Origin: Streptomyces sp. NK08204
GTDB taxonomy: Bacteria; Actinomycetota; Actinomycetes; Streptomycetales; Streptomycetaceae
Assembly: GCF_020400585.1 (NCBI RefSeq)
Contig: NZ_JAINVF010000005.1
Span: 370,874 to 434,873, forward strand
Length of the DNA stretch: 64,000 bases
Direction of reading: 5' to 3'
In this document: positions 55,083-63,777 of the stretch, in pieces
Layout: each line of letters begins with the position of its first letter
Position numbering within the stretch: the first letter of the stretch is position 1
Program-made: the position numbers and the translations under genes
The notes under the pieces: model-generated
Told to the model about the DNA's origin: nothing
The model's input: the letters and a program-made list of their open reading frames with translations, nothing else
Databases searched by the model: none

Positions 55083-56984
55083 CTACCGGCAGACGAACTT
55101 CGCGTCCGCCCAGTCCGCGAACGCGGCCCGGTCGACGGCGTTGCTGTGCGGTTCGACGACGAGCCGTACGGTCTTGTGCCCGGTCAGGTCCACATGGACG
55201 GGGACGGCCTGGTCCCGGCCCTTGACCATGCCGGACTGCCACAGCAGGACTCCATCGGCGTAGACGGAGAACACCACCTTGCCGAGCCCGGCAGTCATGT
55301 CGTCCACGCCGGCCATCGCGTCGTAGGCGGTGCACTGCCGGTTGAGATCGACGGTGACGGAGGACTCGCCGCGGACGGTCACCCCGCGCGCGTACTGCCT
55401 CCCGTCGACGGACATGCCGTGGCGCTGCCACACCCAGCTGCTCTCGCCCATCCGCATCTCGGGCCGGGTGCCGTCACCGTTGACGTCGTAGCGCAGGTCG
55501 CTCCACTCGTACTCGGTGGGAGCCGGCGGGGCAGCGGGCGTCGGGGCCGGCTTCGGCGTGGAGGTCGGCTTCGGCGTGGAGGTCGGGGTCGGGGTCGGCG
55601 TGGGGGTGGGCCTGGGCCTCGGATCGGGAGCCGGCTCGGGCGTGGCCTTCGGGGGCGGAGTGGGTTTCGGCGTGGGCGCGAACACCACCGGTTTCGGCGG
55701 CGCGGGCTTCGGCTTCGGCGGGGCCGGTGCGGGCGTGGACGGCGCGGACCGCACGGCCGACGGGGGCGGCGACGGCTCGGCCACCACCTTCGCCGGGCGG
55801 CTGTCGTTCACCAGGGCCATGGCGAGCGCGGCGGCGGCCACCGCCACCACCCCGGCCGCGATACCCGCCTTCACGGGCGCGCCGAGGCCCACCGAGGCGG
55901 CGGCCCCGCCCCCCGCGCCCGCCCCGCCGCTCGTGCCGGTCGCCGCAGCGGTTGCACCCGCGACCCCGGCCCCCGCGCTGCCGGCGACGATGCCGAGCGC
56001 CTTGGCGTACCCGGCGGCCCCGAACCAGCCGACGACCGCGACCGGGACCACACCGGGGATGCCGCTCGCGACCTCTTCGAGCTGCGCGGCGGCAAGCCGG
56101 CACCTGGCGCACTCCTCCAGATGCTTGCGCAGGCCCCGCTCGGCGCGGATGCGCAGCTTGCGGCGGGCGTAGGTGCCGAGCCGGTCGGCGTAGCGGGCGC
56201 ACTCCTCGTCGTCGGCGAGGGCGGCGCTGACGTGGGCCTGGAGGTAAGCCTGCTTCAGTCCCTCACGGGCCCGGCTGGCCAGGACCCGGGTGCCGTTGGC
56301 GTCCAGCCCGAACAGGACGCCCACCTCGCTCGGCGACTCGTCCTCGACCTCGGTGTGCCACAGCACGGCCTGCCAGCGCTCGGGCAGCGAACGGAAGGCC
56401 TGCATGGCCATGGACCGCTCGGCCTCGTGCAGGGCGAGCACATCGGCACCCCGGTCCGGTGTGCCGTCGTCGGACGCCTCGGACGCACGCCAGGCCTGCT
56501 GGGCGAAGACGGCGAAGTCGTCGACGAGTTGCTCACGCCGGGCGGACCTGATCCAGTGCGCGGCGACCCGTCGCACGGAGGTCAGCAGATAGGCGCGCAC
56601 GGCGTGCTCGGGCCCGGAGCCGCCGCGCACGGCCTGCAACATCCGGGCGAACACCTCGGCGGTGAGGTCATCGGCGGTGTGCCCGTCCCGGCAGCAGGTG
56701 CGCGCGTAGCGCCGGACGGCGTCCGCGTGCCGCCGGTACAGCTCCTCGTACGCGGAGTCGTCACCGGCGCGCATCCGCTCGATCAGCTCACCGTCGGCGG
56801 GCGGCATCTCCCGGGGCGGCGGAAGCACGCTGCCGTCCCGCTGGGCGGGCACAGTCCGGTCACCCGGTTCGGCCGGGGCGGGCACATCGGCGCGGTTGCC
56901 CTGACCCGGCACCTGCGGCGAGGCCGGCTCATCGGCCTCCGCGTCACCGTCACCGCGCGACTCGTCCCACCCGTCAACGCCCAT
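55083..56984 (-). CDS. ECF sigma factor with fused zinc anti-sigma motif, membrane segment and sugar-binding-type domain
   Basis: A 633-residue, multi-domain sigma factor resembling the ECF52-type group. Sigma region 2 spans about 66-145 (DLTAEVFARMLQAV) and region 4 about 193-250 (SEVGVLFGLDANGTRVLASRAREGL). A ZAS-type zinc motif H-x3-C-x2-C is at His288, Cys292 and Cys295. One transmembrane helix follows (about 372-392), then a Pro/Thr-rich wall-spanning stretch (about 400-490), and a C-terminal beta-rich domain (about 491-633) with the NPCBM-like pattern TVDLNRQCTAYDAMAGVDD. It seems to join extracellular sensing to transcription in one chain. It is convergent with the SARP gene. Confidence 0.9.
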   Translation of the reverse strand: MGVDGWDESRGDGDAEADEPASPQVPGQGNRADVPAPAEPGDRTVPAQRDGSVLPPPREMPPADGELIERMRAGDDSAYEELYRRHADAVRRYARTCCRDGHTADDLTAEVFARMLQAVRGGSGPEHAVRAYLLTSVRRVAAHWIRSARREQLVDDFAVFAQQAWRASEASDDGTPDRGADVLALHEAERSMAMQAFRSLPERWQAVLWHTEVEDESPSEVGVLFGLDANGTRVLASRAREGLKQAYLQAHVSAALADDEECARYADRLGTYARRKLRIRAERGLRKHLEECARCRLAAAQLEEVASGIPGVVPVAVVGWFGAAGYAKALGIVAGSAGAGVAGATAAATGTSGGAGAGGGAAASVGLGAPVKAGIAAGVVAVAAAALAMALVNDSRPAKVVAEPSPPPSAVRSAPSTPAPAPPKPKPAPPKPVVFAPTPKPTPPPKATPEPAPDPRPRPTPTPTPTPTSTPKPTSTPKPAPTPAAPPAPTEYEWSDLRYDVNGDGTRPEMRMGESSWVWQRHGMSVDGRQYARGVTVRGESSVTVDLNRQCTAYDAMAGVDDMTAGLGKVVFSVYADGVLLWQSGMVKGRDQAVPVHVDLTGHKTVRLVVEPHSNAVDRAAFADWADAKFVCR

Positions 56985-57359
56985 CGCGGAAAGCCCCCGA
57001 CACCGGCCCTGCCCAACCCTTCACGGGCTCAGCGTGCCACAGGGGCCTGCGTTCAAGGACCCGATCCACCTCAGCCACTCATACGAGCGGACTTGTCACC
57101 ACCGGGCCCCTTCCTCACCCGGCAGAACGAACCGCGAGACGCCACGGCCACGGCTCACCGACGAGATCCGCCGGCAGGGAACGCCCAGGGCGAAAAGGCG
57201 CTCGCGGAATCCATCCGGACCGGCCGGAACCCGCACCCCGCACGCCCGCACAGGGGCCACCCGCACCCGACCGTGGAAGCTGCACGGGCGGGGCGGGTGC
57301 GAAACCCGTCGCCGCGGAAGGCGTGGCCGAGACGGCGCCCCAGGCACGCCCCCGTGGGG
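56985..57359. other. Intergenic region between the ECF sigma gene and atrA
   Basis: 375 bp between the upstream end of the sigma gene and the 3' end of atrA. No gene, RNA or clear hairpin was recognised. It must contain the sigma factor promoter, probably close to 57000-57060. Confidence 0.4.
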
Positions 57360-58127
57360 CTACGCCGGGCGCGAGCGCAGGCCGTCCAGCAGGATGTCCA
57401 GCAGCCGTGCCGACGCCGCGGCCTGCTGCGCCGCATCCGGCAGGGACGGCGCCGCCGTCGCGATCACCAGCAGCACGTCGGAGACGGAGACGTCCGGCCG
57501 CAGTTCACCCGCCGCACGCGCCCGGTCCACCAACTGCCCCACCACGTCGAGCAGCGCAGCCGCCCCCGTGTCGTACTCCTCGTCCGTTGCCGAAGGCTCC
57601 GGCACCAGCCGCAGCTCTCCCGCCGCCGGCTGCGACCGCTGCAGCGGCACCCGAGCCGCCTCGGCGGAGCCCTGCGCCGCGCTCTCCTCCACGACCCCGA
57701 CCCGCAGCACCTGCGGCGGCAGCAGTCGCCCCGCCCCCGACGCCACCGACGTCCGCAGGAACCGCGACAGCGCCGACCACGGCTCGTCCTCCTGCCCGAG
57801 CGCGGCCCGCGCCTGCTCGGTCAGCCGCGCGGTCTCCTCCTCGGCTATCCGCCGCACCAGCACGTCCTTGCTCGGGAACCGCCGGTACACCGTGCCGACA
57901 CCGACCCGCGCGCGCCGCGCCACGTCCTCCATCGGCGCGCCGTACCCCAGCTCGCCGAAGACCTCACGTGCCGCCCGCAGCACGTGTTCCAGATTGCGCT
58001 GGGCGTCCACCCGGAGCGGCGTCGTACGCGCCCCGTTCGCGCGCCCGTTGCCCGCCGTGGCGCTCACCGCTGCGCCACCGGACGCGACCGCGGCTGCCGA
58101 TGCCCAATGAGTGTCCTGAACATGCAT
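57360..58127 (-). CDS. atrA: TetR-family regulator AtrA
   Basis: A 255-residue TetR-family regulator. The helix-turn-helix lies at about 45-85 (VLRAAREVFGELGYGAPMEDVARRARVGVGTVYRRFPSKDVLV in outline). The long Ala/Gly-rich N-terminal extension and the divergent ndh gene match AtrA, which activates actII-ORF4 and other secondary-metabolism genes in S. coelicolor (established; orthology here is by synteny and resemblance). ATG at 58127 is preceded by GGGGGA. The shared 382-bp divergent region makes regulation of ndh and of itself likely. Confidence 0.88.
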   Translation of the reverse strand: MHVQDTHWASAAAVASGGAAVSATAGNGRANGARTTPLRVDAQRNLEHVLRAAREVFGELGYGAPMEDVARRARVGVGTVYRRFPSKDVLVRRIAEEETARLTEQARAALGQEDEPWSALSRFLRTSVASGAGRLLPPQVLRVGVVEESAAQGSAEAARVPLQRSQPAAGELRLVPEPSATDEEYDTGAAALLDVVGQLVDRARAAGELRPDVSVSDVLLVIATAAPSLPDAAQQAAASARLLDILLDGLRSRPA

Positions 58128-58509
58128 GTGTTTTTCCCCCGGTAATGACGTCTCCCCCCGGAGACGCTCCCCACTAATCAAACCGGAGTGCGCGGCTGCG
58201 GCGCCGGTCAACATGCGGGACCCGCCCGTCGCGGACGCGTTCGACCACCATCCCTACACTCCGTCTGCACACGAACATAGTTGAGGGAGCGTCAATTCAG
58301 AAGGGGGAGGTTCCGCACAGTGCGCCCCCCGATCGGAGTACGGGGCGTATACCTCCCGATTGCGCCCCTTCGGTCCCTCACCTGTGGCCCCTCTGACCTG
58401 CCCGCTTTCGTCCCGCTCCGCCCCCGTCCCGGCCGCCGCGCGCACCAGGCCCCCGGTCACACAAGTTGCCGGGGCTGTGGACAAACAACAGCGCCGGGTG
58501 CGTCATGGG
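58128..58509. promoter_or_regulatory. Divergent control region between atrA and ndh
   Basis: 382 bp with an A/T-rich core (about 58265-58310). No clear long palindrome was seen by eye. On the minus strand, TAGGGA near 58250 is a possible atrA -10. A DnaA-box-like TGTGGACAA lies at 58476-58484 on the right side. Confidence 0.4.
58476..58484 (-). promoter_or_regulatory. Perfect DnaA-box nonamer at the ndh start
   Basis: TTGTCCACA on the minus strand, 26 bp before the chosen ndh start at 58510 and overlapping the alternative GTG start at 58477. Confidence 0.45.
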
Positions 58510-59889
58510 ATGGTGAAGGAACGCGCGCGCATTCTCGTTGTCGGCGGCGGCTACGTCGGGATGTACACGGCCCTGCGCCTGCAGCGGAGACTGAAGCGGG
58601 AGCTGAAGCGGGGGAGTGTCGAGGTCACCGTCGTCAGTCCTGACGCCTACATGACGTATCAGCCCTTCCTTCCCGAGGCGGCGGCCGGTTCGATCTCTCC
58701 CCGGCACGTCGTCGTACCCCTGCGCCGTGTCCTTGGCCGGTGCCGCATCGTCATCGGCGAGGTGACCTCCATCGACCACGCCACGCGCACCGCCGCCCTC
58801 ACCACCCTCGCCACCGAGGACGAGGGCAGAACCGCCGAGTTGATCGGCTACGACGAACTCGTGCTCGCCCCCGGCTCGGTCTCCCGCACGCTGCCCGTGC
58901 CCGGCCTCGCCGAGTACGGCATCGGCTTCAAGACCGTCGAAGAGGCCATCGGACTGCGCAACCACGTGATCGAGCAGATGGACATCGCCTCTTCCACCCG
59001 CGACCCCGCGATCCGCGACGCCGCCCTCACCTTCGTGTTCGTCGGCGGCGGCTACGCGGGCGTCGAGGCGCTCGCCGAACTGCAGGACATGGCCCGCTAC
59101 ACCGCGCGCTACTACCACAATGTCCGGCCCGAGGACATGAAATGGATCCTCGTGGAGGCCTCCGACCGCATCCTGCCCGAGGTCGGCGCGGAGATGGGCC
59201 GCTACACCGTGACCGAGCTGCGCCGCCGCAACATCCAGGTGCTGCTGGAGACCCGCCTGGAGTCCTGTGCCGACCGCGTCGTCGTCCTCAGCGACGGCCA
59301 GCGCTTCCCGACCCGTACGGTCGTGTGGACCGCCGGCGTCAAACCGCACCCGCTGCTCGCCGCCACCGACCTGCCGCTCACCGACCGCGGCAAGCTCAGG
59401 TGCACCGCCGAACTCACCGTGGACGGCGCCGAACACGCCTGGGCCGCGGGTGACGCCGCCGCCGTACCCGACGTCACGGCCGCCGAACCCGGCACCGAGA
59501 CACCGCCCAACGCACAGCACGCGGTCCGCCAGGCCAGGGTCCTCGGCGACAACATCGTCCACGCGCTCCGCGGCGAGCCCCTGGAGACGTACGCGCACAG
59601 ATACGCGGGCTCGGTCGCCTCCCTGGGCCTGCACAAGGGTGTCGCCCAGGTCTACGGGCGCAGGCTGAAGGGCTACCCTGCCTGGTTCATGCACCGCATG
59701 TACCACCTCAGCAGGGTGCCCACCGTCAACCGCAAGGCCCGCGTGCTCGCCGAGTGGACCCTCGCCGGACTCTTCAAACGGGAGATCGTCTCGCTCGGCT
59801 CACTCGAACATCCACGAGCGGAGTTCGAACTCGCGGCCGGGGGAAAGCCTCCTCAGAGCCCCTCGGACGACCCGAAGGGGTCGTCCTGA
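58510..59889 (+). CDS. ndh: Type II NADH dehydrogenase (NDH-2)
   Basis: A 459-residue FAD-containing, non-proton-pumping NADH:quinone oxidoreductase, membrane-associated in the respiratory chain. FAD-binding VVGGGYVGMYTA is at about 10-21 and NADH-binding FVGGGYAGVEAL at about 178-189. NDH-2 signatures TYQPFLPEAAAG (about 50-61) and the C-terminal amphipathic membrane-binding segment (YPAWFMHRMYHL region) are present. The start is uncertain: ATG at 58510 or GTG at 58477, the latter behind GGGG. It diverges from atrA and is followed 131 bp later by the PP2C gene. Confidence 0.9.
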   Translation: MVKERARILVVGGGYVGMYTALRLQRRLKRELKRGSVEVTVVSPDAYMTYQPFLPEAAAGSISPRHVVVPLRRVLGRCRIVIGEVTSIDHATRTAALTTLATEDEGRTAELIGYDELVLAPGSVSRTLPVPGLAEYGIGFKTVEEAIGLRNHVIEQMDIASSTRDPAIRDAALTFVFVGGGYAGVEALAELQDMARYTARYYHNVRPEDMKWILVEASDRILPEVGAEMGRYTVTELRRRNIQVLLETRLESCADRVVVLSDGQRFPTRTVVWTAGVKPHPLLAATDLPLTDRGKLRCTAELTVDGAEHAWAAGDAAAVPDVTAAEPGTETPPNAQHAVRQARVLGDNIVHALRGEPLETYAHRYAGSVASLGLHKGVAQVYGRRLKGYPAWFMHRMYHLSRVPTVNRKARVLAEWTLAGLFKREIVSLGSLEHPRAEFELAAGGKPPQSPSDDPKGSS

Positions 59890-60020
59890 CCGAATCCAGG
59901 AACTCCGCGGTCCGCTCGGGCGTCTGACGGATGTCGCCGCGGCCCGCACCCTGCCAGACTGCCCCACGACCTTGGACGGGCCACCCGCCCGCCCTCAGCA
60001 ACCACGAGGCTTTCCCCACT

Positions 60021-61688
60021 GTGAACTTCACGCGCTGGAGCGCCCGGCTCCCCGGAACGCAGCGCCGCGCCGCAGCGCGGACCGAAACCGCGGTTTCCAC
60101 GGACCGGCGGGGGGAAGGCTCCGTGCCCGCGGCCCGCGCCGAACAACCGACCGACGGAGCGGTACCGGTACCCGCCGTCGACGACCTGGGCGCGCGTGAG
60201 GTCCTCGACCGCGTCCCGGCGCTCGTCGCCCTCGTCCACGGCCCCGAGCACCGCATCGCCTACGTCAACGACGCCTACGTGTCGGCCTTCGGCGCGCGCC
60301 CTCCGGGCGCACCCGCCCGCGAGGCCCTCCCGGAACTGGCCGAACTGGGCCTGCTCCCTCTCCTCGACCAGGTGCTGCGCAGTGGCAGGCCCCGCGTCCT
60401 GAAGTCCCGCAAGGCCGTGGACGGCCGCTCCTACACCTTCACCTGCACTCCCGTGACCGAGGACCGCGACCGCGACGGCGACGAGGGTGCCGTACTCGTC
60501 TTCGCCACCGACGTCACCGACCACGCCGAGGCCGCCGAACGCCTGCGCGCCAGCGAACGCCGCCAGCGCGAGACCGCCGTCACCCTCCAGCGCTCCCTGC
60601 TCCCGCAGGAACTGGAACAGCCGGACGACCTGCGCATCGCCGCCACTTACCAGCCCGGCGGCACCGAGGCGGCGGTCGGCGGCGACTGGTACGACGTGAT
60701 CACCCTCGGCGGCGGGCGCACGGCGCTGGTGATCGGCGACGTGATGGGCAGAGGCGTCCGCGCGGCGGCGGTCATGGGCCAGCTCCGAACGGCCGTACGC
60801 GCGTACGCCCGCCTCGACCTGCCCCCGCACGAGGTGCTGCAACTCCTCGACGGCCTCGCCACCGAGATCGACGCCAACCAGATCGCCACCTGCGTCTACG
60901 CCATCCACGACCCCAACGAGGGCCGCCTGGTGTACGCCTCCGCCGGGCACCTGCCCATCCTGGTCCGCGACGAGAACGGCACCGTGACGCGCGCCGACGA
61001 ACCCACCGGCCCGCCGCTCGGCACCGGCGGCTGGGTGCATGCCTCCGGCTCGGTCGCGCTCGGCCCCGGCGCCACCGCCGTCCTCTACACCGACGGCCTG
61101 GTCGAGCGCAGGGACGAGGACCTGGACGAGGGGATCGCCGCGCTCGAAGGCGCCCTCGCCGGTGCCACGGGGACCCCGCAGGTCATCTGCGACCGCCTGG
61201 TCCGCTCGGCCGGCGTCACCGCCGACCACGACGACGACGTGGCCGTCCTCGTCCTCCAGCACCCCGCCCGTACGGGCCCCGAGGGCGACCTCTTCCGCAA
61301 TGCCGCACTGGAACTCCTCGGCGGGGTGGAAGCGGCCCCCCGCGCGCGTGCCTTCGCCTCCGGTGTCCTGACCAGCTGGCGCTTCCCCGCCGATCTGCAC
61401 GACCTCGGCGTCCTCGCCGCCAGCGAGCTGGTCGCCAACTCCCTCCAGCACGGCACCCCGCCCATGCGGCTCCGCCTCCGGCGCACCGACCGCCGCCTGA
61501 TCATCGAGGTCACCGACGGCGACGACCACCTTCCGCGCCGACGCCGAGCAGAACCGGCCGACGAGTCGGGCAGAGGCATCGCCATCGTGGCCACGATCGC
61601 CTCGAACTGGGGATCGCGGAGAACACCGGGGGGCGGAAAGGCGGTGTGGTGCGAGTTCGCGCTGCCGAGGGGCCAGGGAGCGCCGTGA
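60021..61688 (+). CDS. PAS-PP2C(SpoIIE)-ATPase phosphatase/kinase
   Basis: A 555-residue signalling protein with three domains: PAS-like sensor (about 55-170, VPALVALVHGPEHRIAYVND), SpoIIE-type PP2C phosphatase (about 190-400, GGDWYDVITLGGGRTALVIGDVMGRG), and a GHKL/HATPase domain (about 425-555, AASELVANSLQHGTPPMRLRL) of the anti-sigma kinase type. Having phosphatase and kinase-like modules in one chain is common in streptomycete partner-switching systems. The target is probably an anti-anti-sigma factor not encoded here. GTG at 60021 has only a weak ribosome site. Confidence 0.9.
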   Translation: MNFTRWSARLPGTQRRAAARTETAVSTDRRGEGSVPAARAEQPTDGAVPVPAVDDLGAREVLDRVPALVALVHGPEHRIAYVNDAYVSAFGARPPGAPAREALPELAELGLLPLLDQVLRSGRPRVLKSRKAVDGRSYTFTCTPVTEDRDRDGDEGAVLVFATDVTDHAEAAERLRASERRQRETAVTLQRSLLPQELEQPDDLRIAATYQPGGTEAAVGGDWYDVITLGGGRTALVIGDVMGRGVRAAAVMGQLRTAVRAYARLDLPPHEVLQLLDGLATEIDANQIATCVYAIHDPNEGRLVYASAGHLPILVRDENGTVTRADEPTGPPLGTGGWVHASGSVALGPGATAVLYTDGLVERRDEDLDEGIAALEGALAGATGTPQVICDRLVRSAGVTADHDDDVAVLVLQHPARTGPEGDLFRNAALELLGGVEAAPRARAFASGVLTSWRFPADLHDLGVLAASELVANSLQHGTPPMRLRLRRTDRRLIIEVTDGDDHLPRRRRAEPADESGRGIAIVATIASNWGSRRTPGGGKAVWCEFALPRGQGAP

Positions 61689-61772
61689 GCGCCGCGGGCC
61701 GACAGGGAGTCGGCGGGCGCGGCCCGGTGGGGGCCGCTCGTGCCGTGGTCGGCCCCCGTACCACCGGGTGTC

Positions 61773-63059
61773 TCACGCCTCCGCAGACACCGGCTCCGCA
61801 GCAGCGCCGCCGCGCGAAACCACCCGGCTCCCCGCCGACCATGGCCGATCCTGCAGTGGCGTGAGCCGCTGCCCCAATCGCAGCGCCAGCCCCGTGATGC
61901 CCAGCGAGACCAGCAGAAACGTCACGATGTACGGCGCCGGCAGCGACGCCGCAAGCGGCCCGCCCACCGCCGGTCCGACGGCCAACGCCAGCTGCTTGAC
62001 CAGCGCGAACGCGGAGTTGTACTGCCCGGCCCTGCCCTCCGGTGCCAGATCGGCCACCAGCGGGGCGACCGTCGGCGACAGCATCGCCTCCCCCAGCCCG
62101 AACAGGGCGTACGCCGACACGAAGGCGGCCGTCGCCATCTCCTGGCTGCCGTGCCCGAGCCCCGCGTACCCGGCGGCCACCCAGGCCACCGCCCAGAGCA
62201 GACCGACCCCGGCGATCACCCGCGAGCGGCGGCGCCGCTCCACGAGCCTCAGCACGGCGAACTGCGCGACCACGATCATCAGCGTGTTCGCGGCCAGCGC
62301 CGTCCCCAGCACGGAGGTCGACATCCCGGCTGCCTCGACGCCGTAGGCGCTCAGACCGGACTCGAACTGTCCGTAGCACGCGAAGAACAGCACGAAGCCG
62401 AGCGCGCACAGCTGCACCATCGCCCGGTTCCCGAGCAACTGCTTCCAGCTGCCCTTGACCGCACCGGTCGGTGCCTCCTCCATGCGGGGCGCGTGCGGCA
62501 TCCGCACCGTCGACATCACGACGACCAGCAGCAGGAACATCGCCGCCTCGATCGCGAACAGCAGAGTGAAGGAGGACGCCCGCGTCGTGTCGACGAGGTG
62601 GCCGCCTATGAGGCCACCGATGCCCAGCCCCAGGTTCTGCAGGAAGAACTGCATGGCGAACGCCCGCGCCCGGGTGTCCGCCGTCGAGCAGTCCACGATC
62701 ATCGTCGCCAGCGCGGGCTGCATCACGGCCTGCCCCGCGCCGAGCGCGGCGGCCGACAGCAGTACAGCCGTGGCGTCGCCCGCGAGCCCCAGGCTGAGTG
62801 CGCCCAGCGCGGCGGTGACCAGGGCGGCGAGCAGGACCGGCAGCGGGCCGCGCCGCACGATCGCCCGGCCGGCGAACGGCAGCACGATCAGCGCGGCCAC
62901 GGCGAAGACGGCGAGCACCAGCCCCGCCGTCGTGGCCCCCAGTCCCCGCACCTGCGCCACATAGACGTACAGGTACGGAACCGTGAAACCGAGCCCGAAT
63001 GCGCTGAGTGCGTTGCCCACGTGGATCCGGCGCATCGCTGCGCCCATCGCCCTGGTCAC
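61773..63059 (-). CDS. MFS transporter, 12-TM type
   Basis: A 428-residue major facilitator with 12 hydrophobic helices and a G-R-A-IVRRG motif-A-like loop after helix 2 (about 65-75). The central loop (about 190-215) is charged, as in 12-TM members. It is probably an efflux pump, given the divergent MarR regulator 110 bp away, but no substrate is evident. GTG at 63059 is chosen because AGAGAGG lies 5 bp upstream; an in-frame GTG at 63074 is possible. The operator-like repeats at 63083-63146 probably control both genes. Confidence 0.9.
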   Translation of the reverse strand: MTRAMGAAMRRIHVGNALSAFGLGFTVPYLYVYVAQVRGLGATTAGLVLAVFAVAALIVLPFAGRAIVRRGPLPVLLAALVTAALGALSLGLAGDATAVLLSAAALGAGQAVMQPALATMIVDCSTADTRARAFAMQFFLQNLGLGIGGLIGGHLVDTTRASSFTLLFAIEAAMFLLLVVVMSTVRMPHAPRMEEAPTGAVKGSWKQLLGNRAMVQLCALGFVLFFACYGQFESGLSAYGVEAAGMSTSVLGTALAANTLMIVVAQFAVLRLVERRRRSRVIAGVGLLWAVAWVAAGYAGLGHGSQEMATAAFVSAYALFGLGEAMLSPTVAPLVADLAPEGRAGQYNSAFALVKQLALAVGPAVGGPLAASLPAPYIVTFLLVSLGITGLALRLGQRLTPLQDRPWSAGSRVVSRGGAAAEPVSAEA

Positions 63060-63082
63060 GTTCACCTCTCTCACTAGTTAGG

Positions 63083-63146
63083 AGTGAAGACTTCAAAGCT
63101 AAAGTTCGAAGCTAAAGAGTACACAGTGAAGGACTTCAAGGCAAAG
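63083..63146. promoter_or_regulatory. Repeated MarR operator-like sequences
   Basis: Two close copies of a 22-bp sequence, AGTGAAGACTTCAAAGCTAA-type at 63083-63104 and AGTGAAGGACTTCAAGGCAA-type at 63125-63146, with a partial third copy (GAAGCTAAAG) between. Each contains an interrupted dyad GAAG-N-ACTTC. They lie between the divergent MFS and MarR genes. Confidence 0.6.
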
Positions 63147-63169
63147 CGACTCCGTGCGATACTGCGCCC

Positions 63170-63718
63170 ATGGCCGACACTCCAGGCGTCACGGAGCCGC
63201 CGCTCGACGAACAGATCGCCGCCTACCAGCGCGAGTTCCGGGACCTCGACCCGCAGGTCGAGAAGATCGTGTCGGCGTTGTCCCGGCTGAACCGCCGGAT
63301 GAACGTGGCGTACGGCCGCCAGACCTCGGCCCTCGGCATCAGCACCACCGAGTGGGAGGTCCTCAAGGCCCTCGTGCTCTCCGGTGCCCCGTACCGCATG
63401 GGCCCGAGCGACCTGGCCAAGCGGCTCGGCCTCACGCCGGCCGCGATGACCCACCGCATCGACCGCATGGTCGCCGAGGGCCTGGTCACCCGGGAGCGCG
63501 ACGAGACCAACCGCGTCCGGGTGATCGTGGAGCTGACGCCCGAGGGCCGCGAGAAGTGGCTGGAGGCGATGCGCCTTGCGACCGTCTTCGAGGAGGACCT
63601 GCTCCAGGACCTCACCCCGGCCGAGCGCACGGTGCTGGGCGAGGTCCTCACCAGGCTCCTGCGCCGCGTGGAGCACGCTCAGCCGGACGCAGGCGGCCGA
63701 CTGAGCGACCTCGACTGA
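63170..63718 (+). CDS. MarR-family transcriptional regulator
   Basis: A 182-residue winged-helix regulator: long N-terminal helices, then GPSDLAKRLGLTPAAMTHRIDRMVAEGLVTRERDETNRVRVIVELTPEG (about 80-128), the MarR helix-turn-helix and wing. The divergent MFS gene is the likely target, and the repeats at 63083-63146 the likely operator. The start, ATG at 63170 in GCGCCCATGG, lacks a strong ribosome site, and the transcript may have a very short leader. Confidence 0.92.
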   Translation: MADTPGVTEPPLDEQIAAYQREFRDLDPQVEKIVSALSRLNRRMNVAYGRQTSALGISTTEWEVLKALVLSGAPYRMGPSDLAKRLGLTPAAMTHRIDRMVAEGLVTRERDETNRVRVIVELTPEGREKWLEAMRLATVFEEDLLQDLTPAERTVLGEVLTRLLRRVEHAQPDAGGRLSDLD

Positions 63719-63748
63719 GGCCGGGAAAAAAGCCTTGACAGGCGGCGG

Positions 63749-63777
63749 TTGACACACCCTTGCCGGATCCGTACAGT
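63749..63777 (+). promoter_or_regulatory. Vegetative-type promoter near the right end
   Basis: TTGACA (63749-63754) and TACAGT (63772-63777) with an exact 17-bp spacer, close to the principal sigma consensus. A second TTGACA lies at 63735-63740. It should drive a gene beginning to the right of the window. Confidence 0.65.
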
